A stretch of 64,000 nucleotides of DNA from Shewanella sp. MTB7 (GCF_027571385.1 NZ_CP085636.1:2294001-2358000), one strand, 5' to 3'. Shown: positions 9,652-19,149, numbered from the stretch's first letter. Notes: a model not told the origin generated them from the sequence alone. Program-made: numbers and translations.

Positions 9652-11190
9652 ATGCGGCTGGAAGTATGTTGTGTGGACCGTGTGGGTCTAGCTAAAGATA
9701 TATTAATGATTTTAGAAGGTTATGGGATTAATTTGCTCGCTATTGATGCCAGTAACCAAGGGTTTATCTATCTACAGTTTGCTGAGGTAAATTTCGATAC
9801 TCTCAGTGAGCTTTTGCCTTTGATACGTAAAGTCGAAGGGGTGCATGATGTGCGTACGGTCTCTTTTATGCCGTCAGAGCAAGAGCATTATGCCTTGAAA
9901 ACCTTGCTAAAAACGTTACCAGACTCTGTGTTCTCTATCGACGTAAAGGGCAGAGTGAGGATCGTGAATGAGTCGGCAACGATGATTATAGGGATGAATG
10001 AACATGAGATTTTGGATGAATCCCTTAACCATTGGGTGCAAGGATTTAACTTTAGCCGTTGGTTAAGTGAGAGTTTAGTACTGGCTCAGGCAACAAGAGT
10101 TAACATTGGCCAAAATGAATATTTGGCTGAGATGCTGCCTATCTATCTTCCTGATGAAAATGATAAATCTATTCTTGCAGGAGCCGTTGTTTCACTAAAA
10201 TCTCCTGCAAGGGTCGGTAAACAGTTTAATGCGCTACAAAATCAAACAGTAGGTTTTGAAAATGTCTTAGTTACCAGTGACAAAATGAAAGAGGTGCTTG
10301 TTCAAGCACGCCGTATGGCACAGCTTGATGCACCACTTTTGATCACCGGTGAAACTGGGACAGGTAAAGAGCTCATGGCCAGAGCATGTCATGATGCGAG
10401 TATGCGTAGAGAATATCCGTTTATCGCGATTAACTGTGCTGCCTTGCCAGATAGTGCCGCTGAGGAGGAACTGTTTGGCTATGTCAGCAATGGTGAGATA
10501 GTTAAACGAGGTTTTTTCGAAGAGGGTAAAGGCGGAACGGTGTTTCTTGATGAGATCGCTGAAATGTCTAAAATGGCACAAGTGAAATTATTACGCCTTT
10601 TGCAAGATGGTACTTTTAGACGCTTGGGAGAAGATCAAGAAGTCAGGGCTGATGTTCGAATTATCTGCTCGACACAGAAAAATTTGGCTGAACTATGCCA
10701 GACGGGTGACTTCAGAGAGGATCTTTATTACCGCATACATGTACTCAGTTTTCACCTTCCATCGCTGCGTGAACGAAAAATGGATGTGATCCCTCTTACC
10801 GAGATGTTCCTTGAACATTATAGTCAACAATTGTCGATCCCGATCCGCAGGATCTCGGCTCAATGCCGTGAACATCTATTAAATTATGCTTGGCCAGGTA
10901 ACGTCAGACAACTAAAAAATGCCATTTTTAGGGCTGTTTCTATGTGGGATGGCTCGGCTGAGTTAACCGTCGAACAGTTAAAATTACCTTCATATGCAGA
11001 AGGTTTTGGTTATTTCGACCATCAATTTGAGGGAAGTTTAGATCAGGCCATGAAGCAATTTGAGGCCAGTTTACTCAGAAGGCTCTACCCTGCCTATCCA
11101 AGTACACGCCAACTAGCGAAGAAGTTAGGTGTATCACACACCGCAATCGCGAATAAGCTTAGAGAATATAAGATAAGTAAACAAAAGTAG
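9652..11190 (+). CDS. tyrR: Transcriptional regulator TyrR of aromatic amino acid metabolism
   Basis: A 513-residue regulator, the same length as E. coli TyrR. Order of domains: N-terminal ACT domain beginning MRLEVCCVDRVGLAKD (1-70), PAS domain (about 80-190), AAA+ domain with Walker A GETGTGKE and Walker B GGTVFLDEIAEM (about 205-430), and a C-terminal helix-turn-helix (STRQLAKKLGVSHTAIANKL). The GAFTGA loop that contacts sigma-54 is missing (the region reads ELFGYVSNGEIVKRG), as in TyrR proteins that act with sigma-70. The frame is open 25 codons further upstream; ATG 9652 fits the family and has GGGAAG upstream. It probably controls phhAB, beside it. Confidence 0.95.
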   Translation: MRLEVCCVDRVGLAKDILMILEGYGINLLAIDASNQGFIYLQFAEVNFDTLSELLPLIRKVEGVHDVRTVSFMPSEQEHYALKTLLKTLPDSVFSIDVKGRVRIVNESATMIIGMNEHEILDESLNHWVQGFNFSRWLSESLVLAQATRVNIGQNEYLAEMLPIYLPDENDKSILAGAVVSLKSPARVGKQFNALQNQTVGFENVLVTSDKMKEVLVQARRMAQLDAPLLITGETGTGKELMARACHDASMRREYPFIAINCAALPDSAAEEELFGYVSNGEIVKRGFFEEGKGGTVFLDEIAEMSKMAQVKLLRLLQDGTFRRLGEDQEVRADVRIICSTQKNLAELCQTGDFREDLYYRIHVLSFHLPSLRERKMDVIPLTEMFLEHYSQQLSIPIRRISAQCREHLLNYAWPGNVRQLKNAIFRAVSMWDGSAELTVEQLKLPSYAEGFGYFDHQFEGSLDQAMKQFEASLLRRLYPAYPSTRQLAKKLGVSHTAIANKLREYKISKQK

Positions 11191-11219
11191 ATGTAACAGC
11201 AAATTGCCACTTAAGTGTA

Positions 11220-11251
11220 GGGTTTTTCACCACAGTTTGTGGTAAAAGCCC
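11220..11251 (+). terminator. Stem-loop after tyrR
   Basis: Arms 11220-11234 and 11238-11251 form a 14-pair stem with one bulge (GGGTTTTTCACCACA against TGTGGTAAAAGCCC) and a 3-base loop. There is no T run behind it. Probably the tyrR transcript end. Confidence 0.5.
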
Positions 11252-11436
11252 AAGGGAGTCAGTGATGATTTAGCTGTAATTATTTGTTTACGAAATAACA
11301 TGTCGACAGAAATGGTGTGATTTGTATCATGCTATTCCTATCGGCCTAAGCTTACTGTATTTCTATAATAATTATTGCGTCAAATCTCATGAAACAAACT
11401 CTATTTTGTTCAATGAGATTCAAGACAGGAGCAGGT

Positions 11437-12423
11437 ATGAAGTTAGCCAGTTATAACAATGGTCGTCGTGACGGCCAATTGATGTTAGTAAGTAAAGATC
11501 TTACAAAAACAGTCGCAGTTCCCGCGATAGCTCATACGATGCAAGAACTGCTTGATGCGTGGCAGTTATTTCAGCCGCAATTGAGTGAATTGTATGATGC
11601 ATTGAATGATGGCTTGATCGATAACGCTATCGATTTCGAAGAATCTAAATGTTTATCTCCGCTGCCAAGAGCATACCAATGGGCAGATGGTAGTGCTTAT
11701 GTAAACCACGTTGAATTGGTTCGTAAGGCACGTGGTGCCCAGATGCCTGAAACGTTCTGGACAGATCCTTTGGTTTATCAAGGTGGCTCAGATTGTTTTA
11801 TTGCACCAAAAGCCGACATTCCTTTGGCAAGCGAAGAGTGGGGCATTGATTTTGAATCTGAAATTGCCATTATCACTGATGATGTACCTATGGGAGTATC
11901 AACTGAAAATGCAGCAAAGCATATTAAGCTACTGATGTTAGTCAATGATGTTTCGCTGCGTAACCTGATCCCTGGCGAACTTGCTAAAGGTTTTGGTTTT
12001 TATCAAGCTAAGCCATCAAGCAGTTTCTCTCCTGTTGCAGTAACACCTGATGAGTTGGGTGTACGCTGGGAAGATTCTAAAGTACATTTACCATTAATCA
12101 CTCACCTAAACCGTGAGCTATTTGGCCAACCTAATGCCGGCGTCGATATGACATTCAACTTTAGCCAGCTCGTATCCCATTTAGCTATGACTCGTCCATT
12201 GGGCGCAGGTGCGATTATTGGCTCCGGTACTATCTCAAACTATGATCGCAGTGCTGGTTCAAGCTGTTTAGCCGAAACGCGTATGCTGGAAACAATTGCT
12301 GATGGCAAGCCGTCAACATCATTTATGAAGTTTGGTGACAGGGTCCGCATTGAGATGCTTGATGACAATAATAAGACGATCTTTGGTTCGATCGATCAAA
12401 AGGTTGTCGAATATAAAGGGTAA
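11437..12423 (+). CDS. fahA: Fumarylacetoacetate hydrolase
   Basis: A 328-residue fumarylacetoacetase-family enzyme, which cleaves fumarylacetoacetate to fumarate and acetoacetate in the final step of tyrosine (homogentisate) breakdown. Metal-binding acidic residues of the fold are visible in IDFESEIAIITDDVP (about residues 146-160). GFGFYQAKPSSSFSPVAVTP, RPLGAGAIIGSGTISN and GDRVRIEM are conserved blocks. ATG 11437 is used because AGGAG lies 5 bases upstream, rather than the ATG at 11389. It is followed by maiA, which makes its substrate; homogentisate dioxygenase and HPPD are not in the window. Confidence 0.88.
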   Translation: MKLASYNNGRRDGQLMLVSKDLTKTVAVPAIAHTMQELLDAWQLFQPQLSELYDALNDGLIDNAIDFEESKCLSPLPRAYQWADGSAYVNHVELVRKARGAQMPETFWTDPLVYQGGSDCFIAPKADIPLASEEWGIDFESEIAIITDDVPMGVSTENAAKHIKLLMLVNDVSLRNLIPGELAKGFGFYQAKPSSSFSPVAVTPDELGVRWEDSKVHLPLITHLNRELFGQPNAGVDMTFNFSQLVSHLAMTRPLGAGAIIGSGTISNYDRSAGSSCLAETRMLETIADGKPSTSFMKFGDRVRIEMLDDNNKTIFGSIDQKVVEYKG

Positions 12424-12440
12424 TTTCTAATTTATATTTT

Positions 12441-12472
12441 AAAAAGGTCAATTCATTGAATTGGCCTTTTTT
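12441..12472 (+). terminator. Hairpin with T run between fahA and maiA
   Basis: AAAAGGTCAATTC pairs with GAATTGGCCTTTT over 13 positions (one G-U) around ATT, followed by T residues. Good intrinsic terminator form, yet it lies inside a two-gene pathway cluster, so it may only attenuate maiA, which starts about 28 bases later. Confidence 0.7.
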
Positions 12473-12499
12473 GTACACATTTTTATTAAGGGATGGCAT

Positions 12500-13162
12500 A
12501 TGTTAAAGCTTTATGGATATTGGCGTTCGAGTGCCGCTTACCGAGTCAGAATTGCACTTAATTTCAAGGATCTAGAAGCTGAGCAAATTTCAGTTCATCT
12601 GGTAAAAGAGGGGGGCGAGCAGCATAAAGCAGACTATGCCAAGTTAAACCCACAGCAGTTAGTGCCAACTTTTATCGATACTGACTCCGATGATGTTAAT
12701 GATGAGTTTGTTTTATCTCAGTCAATTGCGATTATTGAGTATCTAGATGAAAAGTATCCTGAAATGACTCTGTTGCCTCTGAATATGCAACACCGGGCTA
12801 TTGTACGCTCAATGGCAATGTCGATTGCTTGTGAAATGCATCCACTCAATAATCTAAAAGTGCTTCAGTATCTTGCGAAAAAGCTTAACGTGGATGATGA
12901 TGCAAAGTCGGCTTGGTATCATCACTGGATCCATGAAGGATTTTATGCGCTAGAGAAACAGCTTGAGAAGCATGCTGGTCAGTTCTGTTTTGGTGATTCA
13001 GTGACATTAGTTGATTTGTGTTTAATTCCTCAGGTATATAACGCCAATCGTTTTAATGTTGATTTACTGCTGTACCCGAACATTGTACGGATCACTCGAA
13101 ACTGTAACGAACTGGATGCTTTTATTGATGCGGCTCCTGATAATCAAATTGATGCAAGCTAA
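12500..13162 (+). CDS. maiA: Maleylacetoacetate isomerase, GST zeta class
   Basis: A 220-residue glutathione-transferase-fold enzyme that isomerises maleylacetoacetate to fumarylacetoacetate with glutathione. The zeta-class active-site motif appears as WRSSAAYRVRIALN (about residues 7-20); the LNPQQLVPTF and SQSIAIIEYLDEKYP blocks bind glutathione. Here the serine-rich motif has Ala where SSCS or SSAS is commonest. ATG 12500 has AAGGGA upstream. Placed right after fahA, as expected for tyrosine catabolism. Confidence 0.9.
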   Translation: MLKLYGYWRSSAAYRVRIALNFKDLEAEQISVHLVKEGGEQHKADYAKLNPQQLVPTFIDTDSDDVNDEFVLSQSIAIIEYLDEKYPEMTLLPLNMQHRAIVRSMAMSIACEMHPLNNLKVLQYLAKKLNVDDDAKSAWYHHWIHEGFYALEKQLEKHAGQFCFGDSVTLVDLCLIPQVYNANRFNVDLLLYPNIVRITRNCNELDAFIDAAPDNQIDAS

Positions 13163-13185
13163 GGTCAAATCAAAACTGATATTAA

Positions 13186-14055
13186 TCACCTGTTTGCCAT
13201 TAGAAAATTAACAAAAGCTTTGTCGGCGACACTGATCGGTTTGTGTTTTTTCCAGGCTATATGTAAGTCGAGAAAAACTGGAGGTTCAAACGGTTTAGCT
13301 AAGATCTCATCTTTATCGCTGATCACCATTTCAAGCACACTGGTGATCGCAAAACCTTGTGAAACGATCTGTTTTATCAAGTTAATAAGATTTGTTTCGA
13401 AACCTATGTTGGCCGTTAGGCCTAAAGCTGTGGCTTGAGATAGCATCCACTCTCTGTGGAAATAACCAGGTTTAAACATCACCAGCTCATGCTCAAAGAA
13501 TTGTTTAATATTAACACTTTTGTGTTCAGCTAAAGGATGTTCTGGTCCAAGTGCGACAACCATTTGTTCAGTTAACAGTCGGTGACTCTCAAACTCAGGT
13601 TTAAGATCATGAGCCGTAATGATGGCGATATCGACCTCTTCTTGCATTAGCATCTTCAATGAATCACGAGTGCCACCCTCAAAGAGTGATAATTTTAGAT
13701 CTGCATATTGGTGGCGAAATGCCATTAATCGACTCGGTAAGTAGAAAGATCCTAACATGCCGGGAACTGCAATTCTGACCTCACCTTTTGTAAGGTTTGC
13801 CATGGATTTGATATGGGCTTCAGCTTGCTTGAGCTGTTTGATGATAAGCAGTGCATGACTATGTAAAGCTGCCCCTTCAGCGGTAAGGGTGATTCTTTTC
13901 ATACTGCGACTAACTAGGGTGACACCTAGTGAACCTTCTAACCGTTTGATGCTCTGACTCAAAGCGGGCTGAGCCATACTAAGACTCTCAGCAGCTTTGG
14001 TGAAGCTTCCATGTTTAGCAAGCGCATCTAAGTGATTGAGTTGACGTATATCCAT
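13186..14055 (-). CDS. LysR-family transcriptional regulator
   Basis: A 289-residue LysR-type regulator. The N-terminal winged helix-turn-helix (MDIRQLNHLDALAKHGSF, then TKAAESLSMAQPALSQSIKR) is typical, followed by a substrate-binding domain of about 200 residues. It is divergent from the MFS transporter gene, with a 101-base shared promoter region containing a typical T-N11-A type AT-rich stretch, so it likely controls that transporter in response to an unknown ligand. A TTG at 14067 could give four extra residues. Confidence 0.88.
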   Translation of the reverse strand: MDIRQLNHLDALAKHGSFTKAAESLSMAQPALSQSIKRLEGSLGVTLVSRSMKRITLTAEGAALHSHALLIIKQLKQAEAHIKSMANLTKGEVRIAVPGMLGSFYLPSRLMAFRHQYADLKLSLFEGGTRDSLKMLMQEEVDIAIITAHDLKPEFESHRLLTEQMVVALGPEHPLAEHKSVNIKQFFEHELVMFKPGYFHREWMLSQATALGLTANIGFETNLINLIKQIVSQGFAITSVLEMVISDKDEILAKPFEPPVFLDLHIAWKKHKPISVADKAFVNFLMANR

Positions 14056-14156
14056 AACAAATATCAATAGCTCTGATTATTTTAATCTATTATTGTTATA
14101 TTAATGCCAATGTTAATCTATGTCTATTGAGTTTGTTTATTAAGTAGTTGTAGCAG

Positions 14157-15461
14157 ATGTCGGTCAATAATAGCCAAGTGATCCATATAGATAACCCAGT
14201 TAAGCAAGGTCATTCCCTTACGGTGGTGCACAAGGGGGAGTTGCGTTTAATCTGGGGTCTTTCCATTGCGTCAATCATTGTTTATATAAACCTTTATTTA
14301 GTGCAAGGGATCTTGCCACTGATAGCCGATACATTTGATGTTGCAGTACCACAAGCTACTTTATTGCTGTCAGTGACCAGCTTTTCAATGGCTTTTTCAT
14401 TGCTGTTTTATGCCGTTATATCCGATAGAGTGGGGCGCAGAATACCTCTACTTATCAGTTTGTACCTACTCTTACTCTCTGATTTACTGATGATGTTTGT
14501 GGGGGATTTTACACAACTTCTGGCATTGAGATTATTTCAAGGGGCCTTATTAGCAGCCGTTCCAGCTATTGCTATGGCCTATTTTAAAGATGAGTTAAGT
14601 CAGGGCGCCATGTTGAAAGCGGGTGCTATCTATATTGCAGCGAATAGTTTAGGTGGAATTGCCGGTCGTCTGATTGGCGGTGCGCTGTCATTACACTTGC
14701 ATTGGCAGCAAGTTATCGGCGTTATCTTACTATTATCACTGGTGGGAGTCGTTGCTGTTCATTGTTTATTACCAAGCCAAAGTACAAATAGTGGCTCCTT
14801 AACGTTGGTGGCATCTGGTGAGAAACCCATGTCTTGGTTGTCATCGATCCAGAATGATTTCCGTGGCTTTTGTCTTCACCTTAACGATGTAAAGCTGCGG
14901 AGCATCTATTTGGTTGGTGGTTTGGCATTTTTGGTGATGGTAAACCAATTTAGCTATATTCAACTTCATTTGATGTCAGCGCCGTTTAATTGGGGACGTT
15001 TTCAAGTTACGCTTATTTTTCTCTGCTATCTAAGTGGAACCTTTGCTTCATTCTATTCAGGGAGTTGGATAGCACGTTTTGGGCGGGAAACTGTATTCAG
15101 ACTTGCTCTGGCGGCCATGTTTTTTGGCGGGTTAATCACTTTAGTGGATACAAGCTTGGCGATCTGTCTTGGTTTTTTGATGAGTTCATTTGGCTTTTTT
15201 CTGCTTCATAGTAGCTGTAATGCTTGGGTCGCTCAGCGTGCTAAGGTTCATAGAGCCAAAGCAACAGCGCTGTATTTGTGCTGTTATTATTTAGGGGCTT
15301 CTTTAGGAGGGCCTTATTTGATGCCATTCTGGCAGCACTGGGGCTGGCGTGGTGTTGTTTTTGCTTCAAGTTTGGTCTTGGTGCTGCTAGCTTGGGTTTT
15401 ATTCAAACTGACTCGAACTATCTCGTTTGAGGGGGCGTCAACCAAACTCGCTGCTAGCTGA
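14157..15461 (+). CDS. MFS transporter, YnfM-like
   Basis: A 434-residue protein with about 12 hydrophobic segments and the major-facilitator loop motif SDRVGRRIPLL between helices 2 and 3 (about residues 88-98). The GLSIASIIVYINLYLVQGILP start and the central region resemble the YnfM/arabinose-efflux-like subgroup. The substrate cannot be told from sequence. The ribosome-binding site is weak. The divergent LysR gene is its probable regulator. Confidence 0.85.
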   Translation: MSVNNSQVIHIDNPVKQGHSLTVVHKGELRLIWGLSIASIIVYINLYLVQGILPLIADTFDVAVPQATLLLSVTSFSMAFSLLFYAVISDRVGRRIPLLISLYLLLLSDLLMMFVGDFTQLLALRLFQGALLAAVPAIAMAYFKDELSQGAMLKAGAIYIAANSLGGIAGRLIGGALSLHLHWQQVIGVILLLSLVGVVAVHCLLPSQSTNSGSLTLVASGEKPMSWLSSIQNDFRGFCLHLNDVKLRSIYLVGGLAFLVMVNQFSYIQLHLMSAPFNWGRFQVTLIFLCYLSGTFASFYSGSWIARFGRETVFRLALAAMFFGGLITLVDTSLAICLGFLMSSFGFFLLHSSCNAWVAQRAKVHRAKATALYLCCYYLGASLGGPYLMPFWQHWGWRGVVFASSLVLVLLAWVLFKLTRTISFEGASTKLAAS

Positions 15462-15740
15462 TTGCTTTTTTATCTCATTCTCTGGGATTACTGCAGTAGG
15501 TTTTCTTCTGTAATGCTATTTCCACTAAGTTTGGATTCTCAGATACTTTAAATAAAGCAAATTGGGTAGATAGACTTTACGCTAATAGTTAGTTATTGGA
15601 AGTGTAACTGGAATAGATAAAAGGGTGATGTTGGGATTGATATTGGGTTAGAACTGATCTTACTAAGAGTGATTTTTTAGATAATTTTAAAAAGTAGATT
15701 TGAATCAGAGGAATTGAACTTTGCTTCTCAATAAAGAGAA
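15462..15740. other. Intergenic stretch after the MFS gene
   Basis: No open frame, no strong hairpin. It receives readthrough from both the MFS gene and, in the opposite direction, the tRNA-Val array; no intrinsic terminator for the array was recognised here. Confidence 0.4.
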
Positions 15741-15816
15741 TGGTGGTCGATACTGGGCTCGAACCAGTGACCCCCTCCTTGTAAGGGAGGTGCTCTCCCA
15801 GCTGAGCTAATCGACC
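15741..15816 (-). tRNA. tRNA-Val (UAC), copy 1 (last in transcript)
   Basis: 76 nt with encoded CCA. Acceptor arms GGTCGAT and ATCGACC pair fully; anticodon loop reads CTTACAA, anticodon TAC. Same sequence in all eight copies. Spacers between copies are about 41-42 bases and each holds a TTCTC-N6-GAGAA mini-hairpin just beyond the CCA end. Confidence 0.97.
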
Positions 15817-15857
15817 TGGGACTTTCTATTTTATGTTACGCTTCTCAATAAAGAGAA

Positions 15858-15933
15858 TGGTGGTCGATACTGGGCTCGAACCAGTGACCCCCTCCTTGTA
15901 AGGGAGGTGCTCTCCCAGCTGAGCTAATCGACC
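15858..15933 (-). tRNA. tRNA-Val (UAC), copy 2
   Basis: 76 nt, identical to copy 1; 117 bases from it. Confidence 0.97.
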
Positions 15934-15974
15934 TGGGACTTTCTATTTTATGTTACGCTTCTCATTAAAGAGAA

Positions 15975-16050
15975 TGGTGGTCGATACTGGGCTCGAACCA
16001 GTGACCCCCTCCTTGTAAGGGAGGTGCTCTCCCAGCTGAGCTAATCGACC
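15975..16050 (-). tRNA. tRNA-Val (UAC), copy 3
   Basis: 76 nt, identical to copy 1; spacing 117 bases. Confidence 0.97.
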
Positions 16051-16091
16051 TGGGACTTTCTATTTTATGTTACGCTTCTCATTAAAGAGAA

Positions 16092-16167
16092 TGGTGGTCG
16101 ATACTGGGCTCGAACCAGTGACCCCCTCCTTGTAAGGGAGGTGCTCTCCCAGCTGAGCTAATCGACC
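16092..16167 (-). tRNA. tRNA-Val (UAC), copy 4
   Basis: 76 nt, identical to copy 1; spacing 117 bases. Confidence 0.97.
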
Positions 16168-16208
16168 TGGGACTCTCTATTTTACGTTACGCTTCTCAAT
16201 AAAGAGAA

Positions 16209-16284
16209 TGGTGGTCGATACTGGGCTCGAACCAGTGACCCCCTCCTTGTAAGGGAGGTGCTCTCCCAGCTGAGCTAATCGACC
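16209..16284 (-). tRNA. tRNA-Val (UAC), copy 5
   Basis: 76 nt, identical to copy 1; spacing 117 bases. Confidence 0.97.
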
Positions 16285-16325
16285 TGGGACTTTCTATTTT
16301 ACGTTACGCTTCTCAATAAAGAGAA

Positions 16326-16401
16326 TGGTGGTCGATACTGGGCTCGAACCAGTGACCCCCTCCTTGTAAGGGAGGTGCTCTCCCAGCTGAGCTAATCGAC
16401 C
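16326..16401 (-). tRNA. tRNA-Val (UAC), copy 6
   Basis: 76 nt, identical to copy 1; spacing 117 bases. Confidence 0.97.
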
Positions 16402-16443
16402 TGGGACTTTCTATTTTACAGTAACACTTCTCATTAAAGAGAA

Positions 16444-16519
16444 TGGTGGTCGATACTGGGCTCGAACCAGTGACCCCCTCCTTGTAAGGGAGGTGCTCTC
16501 CCAGCTGAGCTAATCGACC
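16444..16519 (-). tRNA. tRNA-Val (UAC), copy 7
   Basis: 76 nt, identical to copy 1. The spacer is one base longer (period 118) and shares a CAGTAACAC variant with the next spacer. Confidence 0.97.
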
Positions 16520-16561
16520 TGGGACTTTCTATCTTACAGTAACACTTCTCATTAAAGAGAA

Positions 16562-16637
16562 TGGTGGTCGATACTGGGCTCGAACCAGTGACCCCCTCCT
16601 TGTAAGGGAGGTGCTCTCCCAGCTGAGCTAATCGACC
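16562..16637 (-). tRNA. tRNA-Val (UAC), copy 8 (first in transcript)
   Basis: 76 nt, identical to copy 1. Promoter-proximal copy; the array promoter lies just upstream. Confidence 0.97.
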
Positions 16638-16640
16638 TCG

Positions 16641-16681
16641 CTGTGTGGGGCGTATTATAGGGATGAAGGACTTAGTGTCAA
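16641..16681 (-). promoter_or_regulatory. Stable-RNA promoter of the tRNA-Val array
   Basis: On the minus strand, perfect TTGACA (16676-16681) and perfect TATAAT (16654-16659) are 16 bases apart, followed by a GC-rich discriminator (ACGCCCCACAC). This is the classical form of a growth-rate and ppGpp-controlled stable RNA promoter. Confidence 0.85.
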
Positions 16682-16958
16682 CGATTTTTTAGTGAAAAAG
16701 AACCGTGCGTTTTAATTTTGTACGACTTGCCGCTATGTTGCTCATGTTGTTGTTGGTATGGTTCATTTTTATTCAAAACAGTATGGCAAGTAAAGAAAAA
16801 AGGAGCGAATGAAGTTAGATATAGGTGAATGTCGTCTGTTTATCTTCATATATAGGAGTATGGCAATTTCCCTAATCCCAATTGGCTGTTAGAATATGCC
16901 CCACATTCATTGGTACCGTCTATTTTTTTAGACTTTCTATATAGGTTAGTGTCCCATT
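16682..16958 (+). other. gltX upstream region
   Basis: AT-rich region between the divergent tRNA-Val promoter and gltX. It must contain the gltX promoter; TTGGCT near 16882 with a TAGAAT about 16894 resembles extended promoter elements but the spacing is poor. No riboswitch or attenuator was recognised. Confidence 0.35.
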
Positions 16959-18368
16959 ATGACAACTAAGACGCGTTTTGCTCCCAGTCCTACTGGATTC
17001 TTGCATGTCGGTGGCGCTCGTACAGCGCTTTATTCATGGTTATGTGCTCGTGCGAATCAGGGCGAGTTTGTTCTGCGAATTGAAGATACTGATATTGAAC
17101 GTTCTACGCCAGAAGCATGCGAAGCTATTCTTGAGGGGATGCAGTGGTTAGGTCTGAATTGGGATGAAGGCCCTTACTACCAAACTAAGCGTTTCGATCG
17201 CTATAACGAAATCATTGCTCAGATGTTAGAGCAGGGCAGTGCTTATAAATGTTACTGTTCGCGTGAACGTATAGAAGCTATGCGTGAAGAGCAGGCTGAG
17301 AAGGGTGAGCAGCAGAAGTATGATGGTTGTTGCCGTGATAAAGCACCACGTGATACTGATGAGCCTTTTGTTATTCGTTTTAAAAATCCAACTGAAGGCA
17401 GTGTTGTATTTGATGATCACGTTCGCGGACGTATTGAGATCTCAAATGAACGATTAGATGATCTTATTATTGCCCGTACGGAAGGAACGCCTACATATAA
17501 CTTCTGTGTAGTGGTTGATGATTGGGATATGGGGATCACTTGTGTTGTTCGTGGTGAAGATCATATCAATAATACACCTCGCCAAATTAACATTCTTAAA
17601 GCACTTGGGGCACCGATCCCTGAATATGCTCATGTAGCGATGATTCTGGGTGATGACGGTGCCAAGCTTTCTAAGCGACATGGCGCTGTGGGTGTAATGC
17701 AGTATCGTGATGATGGTTTCTTGCCTGAAGCACTACTTAACTATCTTGTTCGCCTAGGTTGGTCACATGGAGATCAGGAAATTTTCTCAATTGATGAAAT
17801 GAAGCAACTATTTAAGCTTGATGATATCAATAAAGCGGCATCTGCTTTTAATACAGAGAAGTTGATCTGGTTAAATCAACACTATATAAAGGAGCTTGCT
17901 CCAGAATACGTGGCTAAACATCTTGAATGGCATATGGCGGATCAAAATATTGATACCACTAATGGTCCTGAATTAGCCAAAGTCGTCTCTGCTTTATCTG
18001 AAAGAGCGAAAACCTTAAAGGACTTGGCAACATCTAGCCGTTACTTCTATGAAGATTTTACTGACTTTGATGAAACTGCGGCTAAAAAGCACCTTAGAGG
18101 TGTAGCTATGGAGCCGCTTCAACTTGTTCAGCAGAAGTTAGCTGAATTAAATGAGTGGACTTTAGAGGGCGTTCATCAAGCTATTGAAGATACAGCAGCA
18201 GAATTAGACGTCGGTATGGGTAAAGTTGGTATGCCTTTACGCGTGGCTGTAACGGGCGCTGGCATGTCTCCTGCTGTCGATTTAACCTTATTCTTAGTTG
18301 GAAAGGTTCGTTGTGAACAAAGAATCCTCAAAGCGATTGAATTTGTAGCAAATAGAATAAATTCCTAA
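16959..18368 (+). CDS. gltX: Glutamyl-tRNA synthetase
   Basis: A 469-residue class I aminoacyl-tRNA synthetase that charges tRNA-Glu. The HIGH-type motif appears in [19 protein letters not shown] (residues 5-23), and the KMSKS-type loop as AKLSKRHGA (about 236-244). Full family length. Zinc-binding cysteines are visible in CYCSRERIE and GCCRD. It sits immediately upstream of the tRNA-Ala/tRNA-Glu array, whose promoter begins 9 bases after the stop, so enzyme and substrate genes are physically linked. Confidence 0.97.
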   Translation: MTTKTRFAPSPTGFLHVGGARTALYSWLCARANQGEFVLRIEDTDIERSTPEACEAILEGMQWLGLNWDEGPYYQTKRFDRYNEIIAQMLEQGSAYKCYCSRERIEAMREEQAEKGEQQKYDGCCRDKAPRDTDEPFVIRFKNPTEGSVVFDDHVRGRIEISNERLDDLIIARTEGTPTYNFCVVVDDWDMGITCVVRGEDHINNTPRQINILKALGAPIPEYAHVAMILGDDGAKLSKRHGAVGVMQYRDDGFLPEALLNYLVRLGWSHGDQEIFSIDEMKQLFKLDDINKAASAFNTEKLIWLNQHYIKELAPEYVAKHLEWHMADQNIDTTNGPELAKVVSALSERAKTLKDLATSSRYFYEDFTDFDETAAKKHLRGVAMEPLQLVQQKLAELNEWTLEGVHQAIEDTAAELDVGMGKVGMPLRVAVTGAGMSPAVDLTLFLVGKVRCEQRILKAIEFVANRINS

Positions 18369-18376
18369 AAAACGAG

Positions 18377-18405
18377 TTGACACTTTTGGGTGCGCTGCAT
18401 AGAAT
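18377..18405 (+). promoter_or_regulatory. Stable-RNA promoter of the tRNA-Ala/Glu array
   Basis: Perfect TTGACA (18377-18382), a 17-base spacer and TAGAAT (18400-18405), then the GC-rich discriminator GCGCCACGC. The first tRNA begins 66 bases downstream. Confidence 0.85.
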
Positions 18406-18471
18406 GCGCCACGCAGTTGAGACACAAGCAATTAATAGTTGCGGTGCACTTAAATGTCATTAGGTTAGACA

Positions 18472-18547
18472 GGGGCCTTAGCTCAGCTGGGAGAGCGCAA
18501 CACTGGCAGTGTTGAGGTCAGCGGTTCGATCCCGCTAGGCTCCACCA
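18472..18547 (+). tRNA. tRNA-Ala (GGC), copy 1
   Basis: 76 nt with encoded CCA. Acceptor GGGGCCT pairs with AGGCTCC (one G-U); anticodon loop CTGGCAG gives GGC. First gene of the array. Confidence 0.97.
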
Positions 18548-18701
18548 TCTAACCTAACTCGAATCTTGTTGAGTATAAAACAAGAACCTAATCTCAGCGT
18601 CTAGTGAGAATGAATTAGGTTGTTTAGGTTGGTTTCATAGCCTTTGGAATTGAACTTATAGATAACTCTTTATTTGTAGAGTTTAAAGAACAGATGTCCG
18701 G

Positions 18702-18777
18702 GTCCCCATCGTCTAGAGGCCTAGGACACCGCCCTTTCACGGCGGTAACAGGGGTTCGAATCCCCTTGGGGATACCA
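18702..18777 (+). tRNA. tRNA-Glu (UUC), copy 1
   Basis: 76 nt with CCA. Acceptor GTCCCCA pairs with TGGGGAT (first pair G-U), anticodon stem CCGCC/GGCGG, loop CTTTCAC, anticodon TTC, T stem AGGGG/CCCCT. Confidence 0.97.
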
Positions 18778-18925
18778 ATATTTCTTTTTAACTGATTTAG
18801 TTTGGTTGAATGTGAAAAGATTCACTTCCTGAAGGGAAGGAGTCGATATATAACGTTGTTTCTCGTGCCTTTGAGTCTCAACCTATAAGCTCTTTATTTG
18901 TAGAGTCTAAAGAATGAATGTCCGG

Positions 18926-19001
18926 GTCCCCATCGTCTAGAGGCCTAGGACACTGCCCTTTCACGGCGGTAACAGGGGTTCGAATCCCCTTGGGGATACC
19001 A
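18926..19001 (+). tRNA. tRNA-Glu (UUC), copy 2, anticodon-stem variant
   Basis: 76 nt. As copy 1 except that the anticodon stem 5' arm is CTGCC instead of CCGCC, turning one C-G pair into U-G. The fold is kept, so the gene is probably functional. Confidence 0.95.
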
Positions 19002-19149
19002 ATATTTCTTTTTAACTGATTTAGTTTGGTTGAATGTGAAAAGATTCACTTCCTGAAGGGAAGGAGTCGATATATAACGTTGTTTCTCATGCCTTTGAGT
19101 CTCAACCTATAAGCTCTTTATTTGTAGAGTTTAAAGAATGAATGTCCGG

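Noticed and set aside
11285..11300. TGTTTACGAAATAACA upstream of fahA as a TyrR-type operator
   Set aside because: Only TGTT-N8-AACA is symmetric; it does not fit the TGTAAA-N6-TTTACA TyrR box well enough.
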